A stretch of DNA of 61,856 nt from Candidatus Sabulitectum sp. (GTDB taxonomy: Bacteria > Fermentibacterota > Fermentibacteria > Fermentibacterales > JCC-6). The stretch covers positions 1 to 61,856 of the forward strand of contig JAIOSV010000029.1 in the NCBI GenBank assembly GCA_021107435.1, read 5' to 3'. The notes below the pieces were generated by a model. That model made no database searches and had not been told where the DNA came from. It saw only the letters and a program-made list of their open reading frames with translations. The stretch's first letter is position 1; each line of letters opens with the position of its first letter. A program made the translations under genes and the position numbers. Shown here piece by piece: positions 34,520-42,948 of this stretch.

Positions 34520-36657
34520 ATACCGCTTCTTCCCATTTTTTCAATAATTTCCATGTGGTATTCCGCTTTTTGATCAAGGCTATTGTTTCTAAGAAGTCTC
34601 ACAAGGTCGAAACGAAGCTGCGGATCAGGCCCCCAGGCTTCTAGATATGAAACAAAGTCCTCTTCCAGGTGCTCAATTGAATACTCTCCCGCAAGGTGCG
34701 CCATAAGAAGCTCCTGAAGAAGACCGATCGCGGCATCTTCAGGTACATCGTTTCGGGATCGGGAAAAGAGAAGCAGAGCCGCGGATATTTTTTGCGGGTT
34801 ACTGTTGCCGATTCCCTGATCGGCAAGGTCGATACCGGTTTCAACAGGTGAGTTGATCACAGCACCCGCCATATCACGGTTGTGGAGAAAAGAAGCGTAA
34901 CGGACTTCCCAGAGTAGGTGTCTTCTGATGGCAGCTGTGTTTCCGTCAAGCTGGAATACTCTGATGGATGGCCCCTGCCACACCAGTATTAACCTTTCAA
35001 GAGAGAGAGGGTAGTAATGAAGCCTTATTGCCAGGGAGCCATCTGGGATATCTGTGAGCGCAGCCAGGTAAAGAAGTCCATGAGGTGTTATGTCGAAAAT
35101 AAAATCAGCCTGGTAAGCCAGATACACGGCCCCTCTTTCTTCCATGAAATCAATCATTTCATCTTCTGTGCCGTAGATTCTTTCAGCGAATTCAATAATG
35201 GTTTCTCTGTTACCTGTGTTTTCAAAAAAAGTGTGTGTAACAACCGGCATATCAGCGTAGGCGGAAAGCAACCCTGAGATGTTCCAGAATGAAAGCATAG
35301 TTTCCCGATTATCATCTGCCCAGTCTATAAGATCGTCAAGTTCCGAGTCAGCAAGAAGAGAAGAGAAATGCCCCAATGGCATTCCCATGTTGGAAATAAC
35401 GATTGCAATTTGATGTACAAACATTGTCTGCGCGCCGAAGGCGGCCAGAAGAACAGGAAGAGCCCAGTTTCTTCTTCGGGCGGCAGCAATGACCGGTGGA
35501 ATAATACCAATCGCGAGAAACACATGAAGTCTATCGAAGAAAAGATATCCGGCAACGGAGAGAGGCAGGAGAAAAAGCATGGCTGACCCGCGGGTCTTTT
35601 CTATGAATGACTTCCATCCCCAGATGGCGATAAGTGCAGCTGCACCGAAAAGCAGAACTATTTCTCCCGGAGAGGGGCTGGTATACCCGCTGACCCAGAA
35701 AAGACGGGCATCGCCTGAGAGCAGGGTTGGATCTTCGGGATGGCTGAACATGAATTTCAATTTTGCCGCAATTACAGAAAACACATGGCTGCCGGAGGAC
35801 GAACCGTGGAATATGCCTGAGGCAAGAGAAGCCAGGAACCCTGCCCATGGGATAGTTTTGTGGTTAAAGTATGAGGAAGCAACTGCCGCAACAGCCATTA
35901 GAGTACCGGGAGAAAGCAGAGCCATATCGTGACGCATGTGAGTAAGGAGAGTTGCTGCGGCCAGTTGACTGAGAGCCATTGGAAGAACTGTACGAAGCCC
36001 GGGTTTTCGGAAAGCCAGCCATGTGAACAGGAAGAAAGAGATGAAGCCTGTAACCTTCCAGCACGCAAGAGACAGAAAGAGGGTCGCGGCAGCCGCAATA
36101 GAAAACTTGAGAGTGTCTTTCTTCTCGCTTCGAATCCCAATATCAGTCAGGGCAAGAGTCAGTGCAATAAGTGGCAGCGCAACAGTCTCACGGTAAAAGC
36201 TTCCCCCTCTGGCTCTAAGAAGAGCCGGAAGAAAAACGGCATACAATCCGGCGCCGGCTGAAGACTCTGGAAATGTAAAACCAGAATTACGCATCCAGAA
36301 GAAAATTACAGGTAAAATAAGCAATGGAAAAAGAAGGCAGAATAATGAAAGAAACTCGTCAAAATCTCCACCGGTAATTCTGTGTATTCCTCCTGCGATG
36401 TATTCCTCAAAAATGGAGTTTTCAGCTGTAGTCATGCCGTTCGGGCGCATGACCAGAGTGTCTACTGCGGGTATTCCCACCCCGTCCGAAATCATTCGGG
36501 TGTACCGGTAAGCCTGTGTGGTTTCCCCCTGCATTCTGGATGGAGGTTGCATCACTGACCGGGCAAATACTGTGCGAAAAACAAGGCCTCCTGCTACAAG
36601 AAATAGCAGAAGTATAATAATTCGTATGTTATTTGTAGTGTCAGCCTGTGCGCGCAT
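34516..36657 (-). CDS. STT3-like multi-pass membrane protein
   Basis: A 713-residue protein with about a dozen hydrophobic helices over roughly the first 440 residues and a soluble C-terminal part. After the first helix a luminal-type loop (TQAYRYTRMISDG, MRPNGMTTAENSIFEEY) resembles the first external loop of STT3/AglB/PglB-type oligosaccharyltransferases, and SFYRETVALPLIALTLAL fits a later helix. The classical WWDYG motif is not evident. A GT-C glycosyltransferase role is likely; N-glycosylation is not shown. It overlaps the upstream GTPase gene by 17 bases and dapF by four. Confidence 0.6.
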   Translation of the reverse strand: MRAQADTTNNIRIIILLLFLVAGGLVFRTVFARSVMQPPSRMQGETTQAYRYTRMISDGVGIPAVDTLVMRPNGMTTAENSIFEEYIAGGIHRITGGDFDEFLSLFCLLFPLLILPVIFFWMRNSGFTFPESSAGAGLYAVFLPALLRARGGSFYRETVALPLIALTLALTDIGIRSEKKDTLKFSIAAAATLFLSLACWKVTGFISFFLFTWLAFRKPGLRTVLPMALSQLAAATLLTHMRHDMALLSPGTLMAVAAVASSYFNHKTIPWAGFLASLASGIFHGSSSGSHVFSVIAAKLKFMFSHPEDPTLLSGDARLFWVSGYTSPSPGEIVLLFGAAALIAIWGWKSFIEKTRGSAMLFLLPLSVAGYLFFDRLHVFLAIGIIPPVIAAARRRNWALPVLLAAFGAQTMFVHQIAIVISNMGMPLGHFSSLLADSELDDLIDWADDNRETMLSFWNISGLLSAYADMPVVTHTFFENTGNRETIIEFAERIYGTEDEMIDFMEERGAVYLAYQADFIFDITPHGLLYLAALTDIPDGSLAIRLHYYPLSLERLILVWQGPSIRVFQLDGNTAAIRRHLLWEVRYASFLHNRDMAGAVINSPVETGIDLADQGIGNSNPQKISAALLLFSRSRNDVPEDAAIGLLQELLMAHLAGEYSIEHLEEDFVSYLEAWGPDPQLRFDLVRLLRNNSLDQKAEYHMEIIEKMGRSGI

Positions 36658-37219
36658 GGCGCTTGGCTATCTGTGCGGCAATGATCTTCAGTGTCTCTGC
36701 GGGGCCACTTCCACCTATGGCTACTGATTCCACGGTGGGCCAGCCGAATTTGTTAAGATCCGTATTCATTTTGTCGGTTGGCATTATCCCGGGAAGATCC
36801 CTCTTGTTAAACTGAAGAACCATCGGAATCATAGACATATCAAGACCGTAACTCTTCAAATTGTGTTCAAGATCATCAATGGTACTGAGGTTTGCTTCAG
36901 CTCTTTCCTTCTGGCTGTCAGCAACAAAAACAACACCGTCAATACCGTCCAGTATCACTCTTCGACTCAGAGCATAGTACGCCTGCCCCGGAACAGAATA
37001 GAGGTGAAGTTTAACACGCGTATCTCCGATTCTGGCAAAATTTACTGGAAGGAAATCGAAGAAAACGGTTCTTTCGCATCTTGTACAGAGGGTTACAAGC
37101 CTTCCTCTGTTTTCGGGAGCAATGATGTCCCTAATACCCCTGAGGTTGGTTGTTTTTCCTGAAAGACCAGGACCGTAGTAAACTATCTTGTAAGCAACCT
37201 CGTTACCTGATCTGTGCAT
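36641..37219 (-). CDS. MglA-type small GTPase (1)
   Basis: A 192-residue Ras-superfamily GTPase of the bacterial MglA group, which control polarity, motility or envelope machines. P-loop YGPGLSGKTTNL at about 15-26, the VPGQ variant of G3 (LYSVPGQAYYAL) and G4 NKRD are all present. No MglB (roadblock) gene lies nearby. It precedes the STT3-like gene with a 17-base overlap. A second paralogue is at 46569-47171. Confidence 0.88.
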   Translation of the reverse strand: MHRSGNEVAYKIVYYGPGLSGKTTNLRGIRDIIAPENRGRLVTLCTRCERTVFFDFLPVNFARIGDTRVKLHLYSVPGQAYYALSRRVILDGIDGVVFVADSQKERAEANLSTIDDLEHNLKSYGLDMSMIPMVLQFNKRDLPGIMPTDKMNTDLNKFGWPTVESVAIGGSGPAETLKIIAAQIAKRHARTG

Positions 37220-37259
37220 CCCTCCCCCTATTCAATCAAAATGAACCCAAGCATAATTC

Positions 37260-38579
37260 TTAGAGAATATAACCCTCTTCGTCCTTTCTTTCAACCAGTA
37301 CCCCAAGTCTCTCCTGTGCCTTCTTACCATTGAGCCTGACTCGTCCTTTAATAAGGTCCGGAGCACCGAAGAGGTATTCGTCCAGAAGGAAGGAAAGAAC
37401 AGATCGAAGTCGTCTGGCACCAATGTCCTCTTTCTCCTCATTCATGTGTCTGGCTGTAGCGGCGATTTTTCTTTTCGCCTGGTCCTCAACAGTAAGTTCC
37501 AGACCATCGGCGGAAAGAAGCTGCAGATACTGGTCCATGATGCAGTTCTCCGGTTCTGTGAGAATTCGCAGAAGATCTTTCTCGGAAAGCGGATCAAGAG
37601 AAACCCGCAGGGGGAATCTCCCCTGAAGTTCAGGAATCAGGTCGGCAGGGCTGCTTCCGTGGAAAGCTCCTGCGGCAATAAACAGAATGTGGTCGGTTTT
37701 TACGGGACCGTATCTGGTCGCTACTGTGCTGCCTTCAACAAGAGGAAGGATATCCCTCTGGACTCCCATTCTGGAAACATCGGGGCCGCTGCCACCCTCA
37801 GATCCAATGATCTTGTCTATCTCGTCAATGAAAACAATGCCTTCCTCCTGAGCAAGTTTCAGTCCTTCCCGGACGTGGTCTCCCCCTTCCAGGATTCTGC
37901 TTATCTCATCTTCGAAAAGCTTCTTTCTTGCTTCCGCAACGGTAAGGTGAATCTTTTTCCTTCTTTTTCCTATTACCTTTTCAAGCATTTTTTTCATCTG
38001 GTCATTTATCTGATTATCGAATCCCTGCCCGGGAATCATGGGAAATACTTCTACCCCCATGGCTTTCTCAACAACAGAAAGCTCAATTTCAATGGTATCA
38101 AGTCTGCCCCGGGACAGTAATTCTGCAAGTTCTTCAGTGGAACCGTAATTAACACCAGTTTGGGAAACGGCATCAATCAGTCTTTTCTCCACTCGCGCCT
38201 CTGCTTCTTCGCTTTTCTCTTCTCTGGCCTTGTTTGTAGCAAGATTCACTGCAGACCTGACAAGATCTCTGATAATTCCTTCCACATCTCTGCCGACGTA
38301 GCCGGTCTCAGTGTATTTGGTTGCTTCAACTTTTATGAAGGGAGCTCCAACCAGACTGGCCATTCTACGAGCGATTTCTGTCTTTCCCACTCCTGTCGGG
38401 CCAATCATGATAAGATTGCTGGGATATATTTCTGATTGCATGGGCTCTTCAACCAGTCTTCTTCTGTGTCTGTTACGGAGGGCAATGGCAACTGTTCTCT
38501 TTGCCTGATCCTGTCCTACAACGTGCCTGTCCAACCATTTTACCGTTTCTGCCGGTGTCATTGTTTCTATTCCTGACAT
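37260..38579 (-). CDS. hslU: ATP-dependent protease ATPase subunit HslU
   Basis: AAA+ unfoldase of the HslUV protease, 439 residues from the chosen ATG (38579), which follows a strong GGAGG. Motifs: VGQDQAKRTVAIALRNR, Walker A GPTGVGKTEIARRMA, the ETGYVGRDVEGIIRDL pore and N-terminal region, Walker B GIVFIDEIDKI, and the sensor-2 segment EDIGARRLRSVL. The intermediate domain lies between. It overlaps hslV by 13 bases and together they form the usual two-component protease. Confidence 0.96.
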   Translation of the reverse strand: MSGIETMTPAETVKWLDRHVVGQDQAKRTVAIALRNRHRRRLVEEPMQSEIYPSNLIMIGPTGVGKTEIARRMASLVGAPFIKVEATKYTETGYVGRDVEGIIRDLVRSAVNLATNKAREEKSEEAEARVEKRLIDAVSQTGVNYGSTEELAELLSRGRLDTIEIELSVVEKAMGVEVFPMIPGQGFDNQINDQMKKMLEKVIGKRRKKIHLTVAEARKKLFEDEISRILEGGDHVREGLKLAQEEGIVFIDEIDKIIGSEGGSGPDVSRMGVQRDILPLVEGSTVATRYGPVKTDHILFIAAGAFHGSSPADLIPELQGRFPLRVSLDPLSEKDLLRILTEPENCIMDQYLQLLSADGLELTVEDQAKRKIAATARHMNEEKEDIGARRLRSVLSFLLDEYLFGAPDLIKGRVRLNGKKAQERLGVLVERKDEEGYIL

Positions 38580-39106
38580 ATTTCCTCCGACTGAAGCTCT
38601 CCGCCTGTGTATATGCATATATCGCTTGCTATCGCGATTGATTCCCTCGCGATCTTGAGCGGACCCATTCTTGTGTGCTTCACCAAAGCTCTCGCGGCTG
38701 CTATAGCATATGGCGATCCCGATCCCACAGAAACAATGCCGTCAGGTGATTCAACAACCTCACCGGATCCTCCGATTACAAGTGCATGGTGACCGTCCAC
38801 AGCAGCAAGCATAGCATTCAGTTCACGGAGGTACTTGTCTGTTCTCCACTCACGGGCAAGTTCAATGGAAGCCCTTGGAAGATTTCCGCGGAAAGCTTCC
38901 AGCTTTTCCTCAAGCCTTTCCACAAGAGCAAAGGCATCTGCTCCGGCTCCGGAAAAGCCCACTAGAACAGTTCCTCCGCATAGTTTTCTTAGCTTTTTAG
39001 CGGTCATCTTCATAATGGTATCGCCAATAGTAACCTGGCCATCGGCAGCCATTGCTGCCTTACCGTTTTTTACTATTCCTATAACTGTAGTTGATCTTAA
39101 ATCCAT
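38567..39106 (-). CDS. hslV: ATP-dependent protease subunit HslV
   Basis: Threonine-protease subunit of 179 residues. The family normally starts with Met followed by the catalytic Thr-Thr. Here the frame reads MDLRSTTVIGIV, so five residues precede the Thr pair and would have to be removed to free the catalytic Thr6. The rest is typical (GKAAMAADGQVT, GFSGAGADAFALVERLE, SVGSGSPYAIAAA). Start ATG 39106 follows a strong GGAGGAG site, so the extension seems genuine. It lies in the conserved topA-xer-hslV-hslU order. Confidence 0.94.
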   Translation of the reverse strand: MDLRSTTVIGIVKNGKAAMAADGQVTIGDTIMKMTAKKLRKLCGGTVLVGFSGAGADAFALVERLEEKLEAFRGNLPRASIELAREWRTDKYLRELNAMLAAVDGHHALVIGGSGEVVESPDGIVSVGSGSPYAIAAARALVKHTRMGPLKIARESIAIASDICIYTGGELQSEEICQE

Positions 39107-39121
39107 ATACTCCTCCAGCAG

Positions 39122-42061
39122 TCAGTTGAATTGACCGGCGACGGACTGGCCGGAATGACAAAGTGTCAGTGCTTCTTCAGGTTCCATTTCCAGATCATTT
39201 ACCAGAATAGCGTAACTGAGCCCTGAAAAACCTCCGTTTGCGAGATTTACTGCTCTTGCCTCCGGCGAGAATGTTCCCGTGGAAAGAATGAACCAGAGTG
39301 AAAGCTCCTCCGCTTTTTGAGGATCCGCGATGAAATCAACACAAAGGTCTGTCAGCAGTTGTGTTTCAAGTTCTGAATCAACAGCTGTCGCCATTACAGT
39401 ACCCATTGAAACGGCGGACATGATGTTACCTCTGGAAGCGAGACCCGCCATTTCGACAATTATGGAGGCAGCAGAAATATCATCCTTCCATTCAAGAGAA
39501 GCACTTGTTTGATCTGTGTGAGAAAAAACAGACGCAAGAGCGGTATCCATCATGTTGAGACCGGTGCTTACAGGGCTGTAGATAGAGAATCTGTCAACAG
39601 TTTCCTCAATAAGATCCAGAACCGGCCGGTACTCCACTCCCCATTCCACCTGAAGCTCCTCAAGGTGTCTTCTGGCGGCAATGAAATTCCCGAATGAGAG
39701 ATCCTTCTCTATTCGAATCCATTCATGAGCTGGTGTGCCGTCACTTATCAGATCGATAACTGCGTCAAAAGCTGCTTCCTGCTCAAACTCACGGGCAATA
39801 GAGGCGAGTCTTGATGCCGCATTAGCAGCGTTCTGATCGCCGTAGAAAACCGCCATACTGTTCATGACGGAGGTTGCCTGTGCCAGGTAAGAAATGGCAG
39901 CGTCAGCGCCGAGATATCCATGGATGAATCTGGCTTTCAGAAGAACAAAGCTTGGCATGATACTGAGCCATTCTTCAGGCATGGCTGAAAAAAGATACTC
40001 GGCTCTATCAAGACAGATCTCCACCATCTCCGGATTTCCTTCTGCCATGAACTGATATGCCAGTCGATTGTATGCACTTACATAGTTCCTGGCAATTTGT
40101 ATAGCCTGATCGTCCTTGTAAACTCCGGGATCTTCCAGACCCGTTGTGAGGAACTGTTCCGCGAGAGCCCATCCAAGTTCGGTGTTTACCTGCCGGAGAA
40201 CAGGACTATCCATTACCCGAAATGCAATGCCCTGCATCTGCAGGTAATCCTCTACATATCTTCTATTTTCCCCTGAAACGGTTCCGGCAATCATTATTTC
40301 TCTGCCGTGAACCGGTTTGTTCCGAATCATGTTTATCAAAATAAGATCCTGCATGGGAACGGACCCCTGGCTGCCTCTACCCATGGCAGGCACAGGAATA
40401 CTGAGAGCTCCGCTTGCCAGAACCCATGGCCATTGGTGGTTGAAAGTGGCATCAAGGGCTTGTCTGTCAATATCTCCCGTCAAAGGAAGGCCCTCGTATG
40501 AAACATGAAAGAAGTTGGGTCCCCAGACAAATACAGGCTGCATGCTTTCTACAACATTTTCCGGATAACTCAACAAATCAGCATCTTTCAACATCAGTTG
40601 CTTAACATACCATCTTGTGTTCATAAGGCTGAGGTTGGATATGATAACATCTCTGCGCACATCAAGAACGCCCTGGGCAAACCACAATGGAAAAGTATCG
40701 TTGTCACCGTTGGTGATTATCACACCGTTTTCAGGGCATGATTCCAGCAGATTAATGCCATAGTCTCTTGCGACATAGTCACCCGATCTGTCACAATGGT
40801 GCCAGTTCATACCAAGTGAAATCACCGGAAAGATCAGGATGGACCAGGCAGCGTTTTTAGTCAGCCTGTTTTTTGCCGACGCAAACAGAGATCCCAGCCC
40901 TATCATGGAAAGTACTGCGAAGAAGATGAAAGAAGCGCCGAAAAAATAATCTCTTTCCCGGACTTCCCCTAGAGCAGTGCCCTCAGGGCCGGTCTTGAAA
41001 TTCAAGTAAATCACAAAGGCAAGGCTGGCCATGATAAATGACAGTCCAACCAGAAGAAGCAGATCGGGTCGTCTCTTGCTGATAACTACAAGACCGGTAA
41101 CGGCAAGAACAGACATTCCCATCCAGAGAAAAGCCCAGATGATTCCCCCGGCTGTGCCCATGGATCCCATCCAGGCCTCAGGCCTTCCCACCTGCCAGGA
41201 AAGGTATTCGGTAAACAGTCCAAGCTGATCCTGAAATGGTCCCTTCCTGCTGAATATGGATACCTGACCGTACTGCTTTCTTTCAATGGCTTCTTTGAAT
41301 TCTGTCCAGACAGAAGGATTTGTTTCATTTATCTCAGGGTTCTGTATGGCTCTGAGTGGCATGTAGAGATGAATGCTGAAAGCCAGTACCATGAGCCCCG
41401 CAAACATAACAAGAAAGCCTGGTGATTTCCATTCGAATGCTTTCTTCCTGAATGCATAAAGAACGTACATTGCAATTATGGGAAAAGTGACAATAAGAGC
41501 ACTGAGATGATTGCCGATGGCAAGAGTCATCAGGTAACCCGTAAGAAGCAGTTGCCTGCCTGCGGGCTTTCCGTGTAAGCGTCTCTCAAGCCACAGATCA
41601 AAAATCCAGAGAATCAGAAGTGAAAGAAGAGCGGCCATAGCATAGGTCTCAGTGGCGTTGTTGTTTCTCCAGACTGTGTAGCTGAAGGCTGCCATAAGTG
41701 CTCCAGCTGCGGAGACTGGCCTGTAGAGCCATGGTTCGTACTTAAGTCTGATGCTCCACCTTTGTATCAGTCTCGCGACAAGACCAATTGTAGCAGTTCC
41801 CGCTATGGCGCACATCAGGTTTACCCTTGCGGCTATGGAAGGGATAAAACCGAAGATAATGGTACTGACTCTTCCCAGGAGCACGAAAAAAGGAACACCC
41901 GGCGGATGTGGAATTCCCACAACCCATGAACATGTAATGTACTCTCCACTATCCCAGAAGCTGACAGAAGGTGCCAGAGTAATGATATAAACTATGAAAG
42001 CGGTTAGAGCTGCCGCTAATGCGACAATTCTGTCAGTAGTGAATCTGCCTTTAATCTTCAC
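39122..42061 (-). CDS. DUF2723 membrane protein (GT-C, TMEM260-like)
   Basis: A 979-residue membrane protein. The N-terminal motif TLAPSVSFWDSGEYITCSW with PHPPGVPFFVLLGRV identifies DUF2723, a GT-C family related to TMEM260-type O-mannosyltransferases and common in Bacteroidetes-related bacteria. About 11-12 helices cover residues 1-450, followed by a long soluble C-terminal part with TPR-like helices. GTG start 42061 overlaps the xer stop (GTGA). The gene is inserted into the otherwise conserved topA-xer-hslVU block. Acceptor and donor are unknown. Confidence 0.82.
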   Translation of the reverse strand: MKIKGRFTTDRIVALAAALTAFIVYIITLAPSVSFWDSGEYITCSWVVGIPHPPGVPFFVLLGRVSTIIFGFIPSIAARVNLMCAIAGTATIGLVARLIQRWSIRLKYEPWLYRPVSAAGALMAAFSYTVWRNNNATETYAMAALLSLLILWIFDLWLERRLHGKPAGRQLLLTGYLMTLAIGNHLSALIVTFPIIAMYVLYAFRKKAFEWKSPGFLVMFAGLMVLAFSIHLYMPLRAIQNPEINETNPSVWTEFKEAIERKQYGQVSIFSRKGPFQDQLGLFTEYLSWQVGRPEAWMGSMGTAGGIIWAFLWMGMSVLAVTGLVVISKRRPDLLLLVGLSFIMASLAFVIYLNFKTGPEGTALGEVRERDYFFGASFIFFAVLSMIGLGSLFASAKNRLTKNAAWSILIFPVISLGMNWHHCDRSGDYVARDYGINLLESCPENGVIITNGDNDTFPLWFAQGVLDVRRDVIISNLSLMNTRWYVKQLMLKDADLLSYPENVVESMQPVFVWGPNFFHVSYEGLPLTGDIDRQALDATFNHQWPWVLASGALSIPVPAMGRGSQGSVPMQDLILINMIRNKPVHGREIMIAGTVSGENRRYVEDYLQMQGIAFRVMDSPVLRQVNTELGWALAEQFLTTGLEDPGVYKDDQAIQIARNYVSAYNRLAYQFMAEGNPEMVEICLDRAEYLFSAMPEEWLSIMPSFVLLKARFIHGYLGADAAISYLAQATSVMNSMAVFYGDQNAANAASRLASIAREFEQEAAFDAVIDLISDGTPAHEWIRIEKDLSFGNFIAARRHLEELQVEWGVEYRPVLDLIEETVDRFSIYSPVSTGLNMMDTALASVFSHTDQTSASLEWKDDISAASIIVEMAGLASRGNIMSAVSMGTVMATAVDSELETQLLTDLCVDFIADPQKAEELSLWFILSTGTFSPEARAVNLANGGFSGLSYAILVNDLEMEPEEALTLCHSGQSVAGQFN

Positions 42062-42948
42062 TTTTTCCCCCTGGGGTGTGACTTCATGTAAACACCTTTC
42101 AGTTTTTCCGTTGTCAGGTGTGTGTATATCTGTGTTGTTCCTATTCCGGCGTGGCCAAGCAGTTCCTGAACGGTTCTGATATCAGCTCCCGCGTTAAGAA
42201 GATGAGTGGCAAAACTGTGCCTGAAGGTATGAGGTGTGGCCCCTGCCGCCCTTGCTGCTCTCGCTACGCCTGCGGAAACAATACGACGTATATCTCTCGG
42301 GTCAAGCTTTCTCCCTCTAACGCTTATGAACAACGTACCTGGATCCTTAATTGCTGCATATATAAAGCGTTTATGTATCCAGACATCTACATGTTCTGAT
42401 GTGCCCGGTGGGAGAGGAACTATCCTTTCCCGTCTGCCTTTACCCATTATTTTAACTGTCTGACCTGCTGTGTTTGTGTTCTGGAGAAGAAGAGAGGCTA
42501 CTTCCGCTGCCCTGAGTCCGGCACCGTATAGAAGTTCAACTACTGCCCTGTCGCGAATTCCCTTAGGGCGGGAAAGATCATATGATTGAAGAACGCTCTT
42601 CACTTCGCTGACACCCAGAAAACCTGGAAGACTGCGGGGAATCCGGGGCGGTTGAAGCAATTGAGAGTGATCAAAATCACAACGACCGGTTTCCATAAGC
42701 CAGTTGGAAAAAGTATGAAAGCAGCTGACCATTCTGGCAATTGTTCGAGGTGACAGATTCCCGGAAGCCCGCCGCATGAGGTATTCGCGCATAGAAGCCG
42801 CGTCAAACCCTTTAACAAATGATCCCCCCTTTTGAATAAAGTCGGCCATTTGAGCGATATATGCCTTTACCGTCAGTGGAGAGAGACCCCTGCCGTATTG
42901 AAGTTCATCTCTAAACGATTCCAGAATCAGTCTATCTTCTTCCTGCAA
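42058..42948 (-). CDS. xerC: Chromosome-dimer resolution tyrosine recombinase
   Basis: Tyrosine recombinase of 296 residues acting at dif. Catalytic residues are in AGLRAAEVASLL (Arg), GKGRRERIVPL (Lys region), HTFRHSFATHLL (His-x-x-Arg), GHAGIGTTQIYTH (His and Tyr). I place the start at TTG 42948, giving the family's normal length. The longer open frame to 43047 is wholly inside topA and unlike any Xer. XerC rather than XerD is chosen because topA-xerC-hslV-hslU order is known from Firmicutes (codV); sequence alone does not decide. Confidence 0.85.
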   Translation of the reverse strand: MQEEDRLILESFRDELQYGRGLSPLTVKAYIAQMADFIQKGGSFVKGFDAASMREYLMRRASGNLSPRTIARMVSCFHTFSNWLMETGRCDFDHSQLLQPPRIPRSLPGFLGVSEVKSVLQSYDLSRPKGIRDRAVVELLYGAGLRAAEVASLLLQNTNTAGQTVKIMGKGRRERIVPLPPGTSEHVDVWIHKRFIYAAIKDPGTLFISVRGRKLDPRDIRRIVSAGVARAARAAGATPHTFRHSFATHLLNAGADIRTVQELLGHAGIGTTQIYTHLTTEKLKGVYMKSHPRGKK

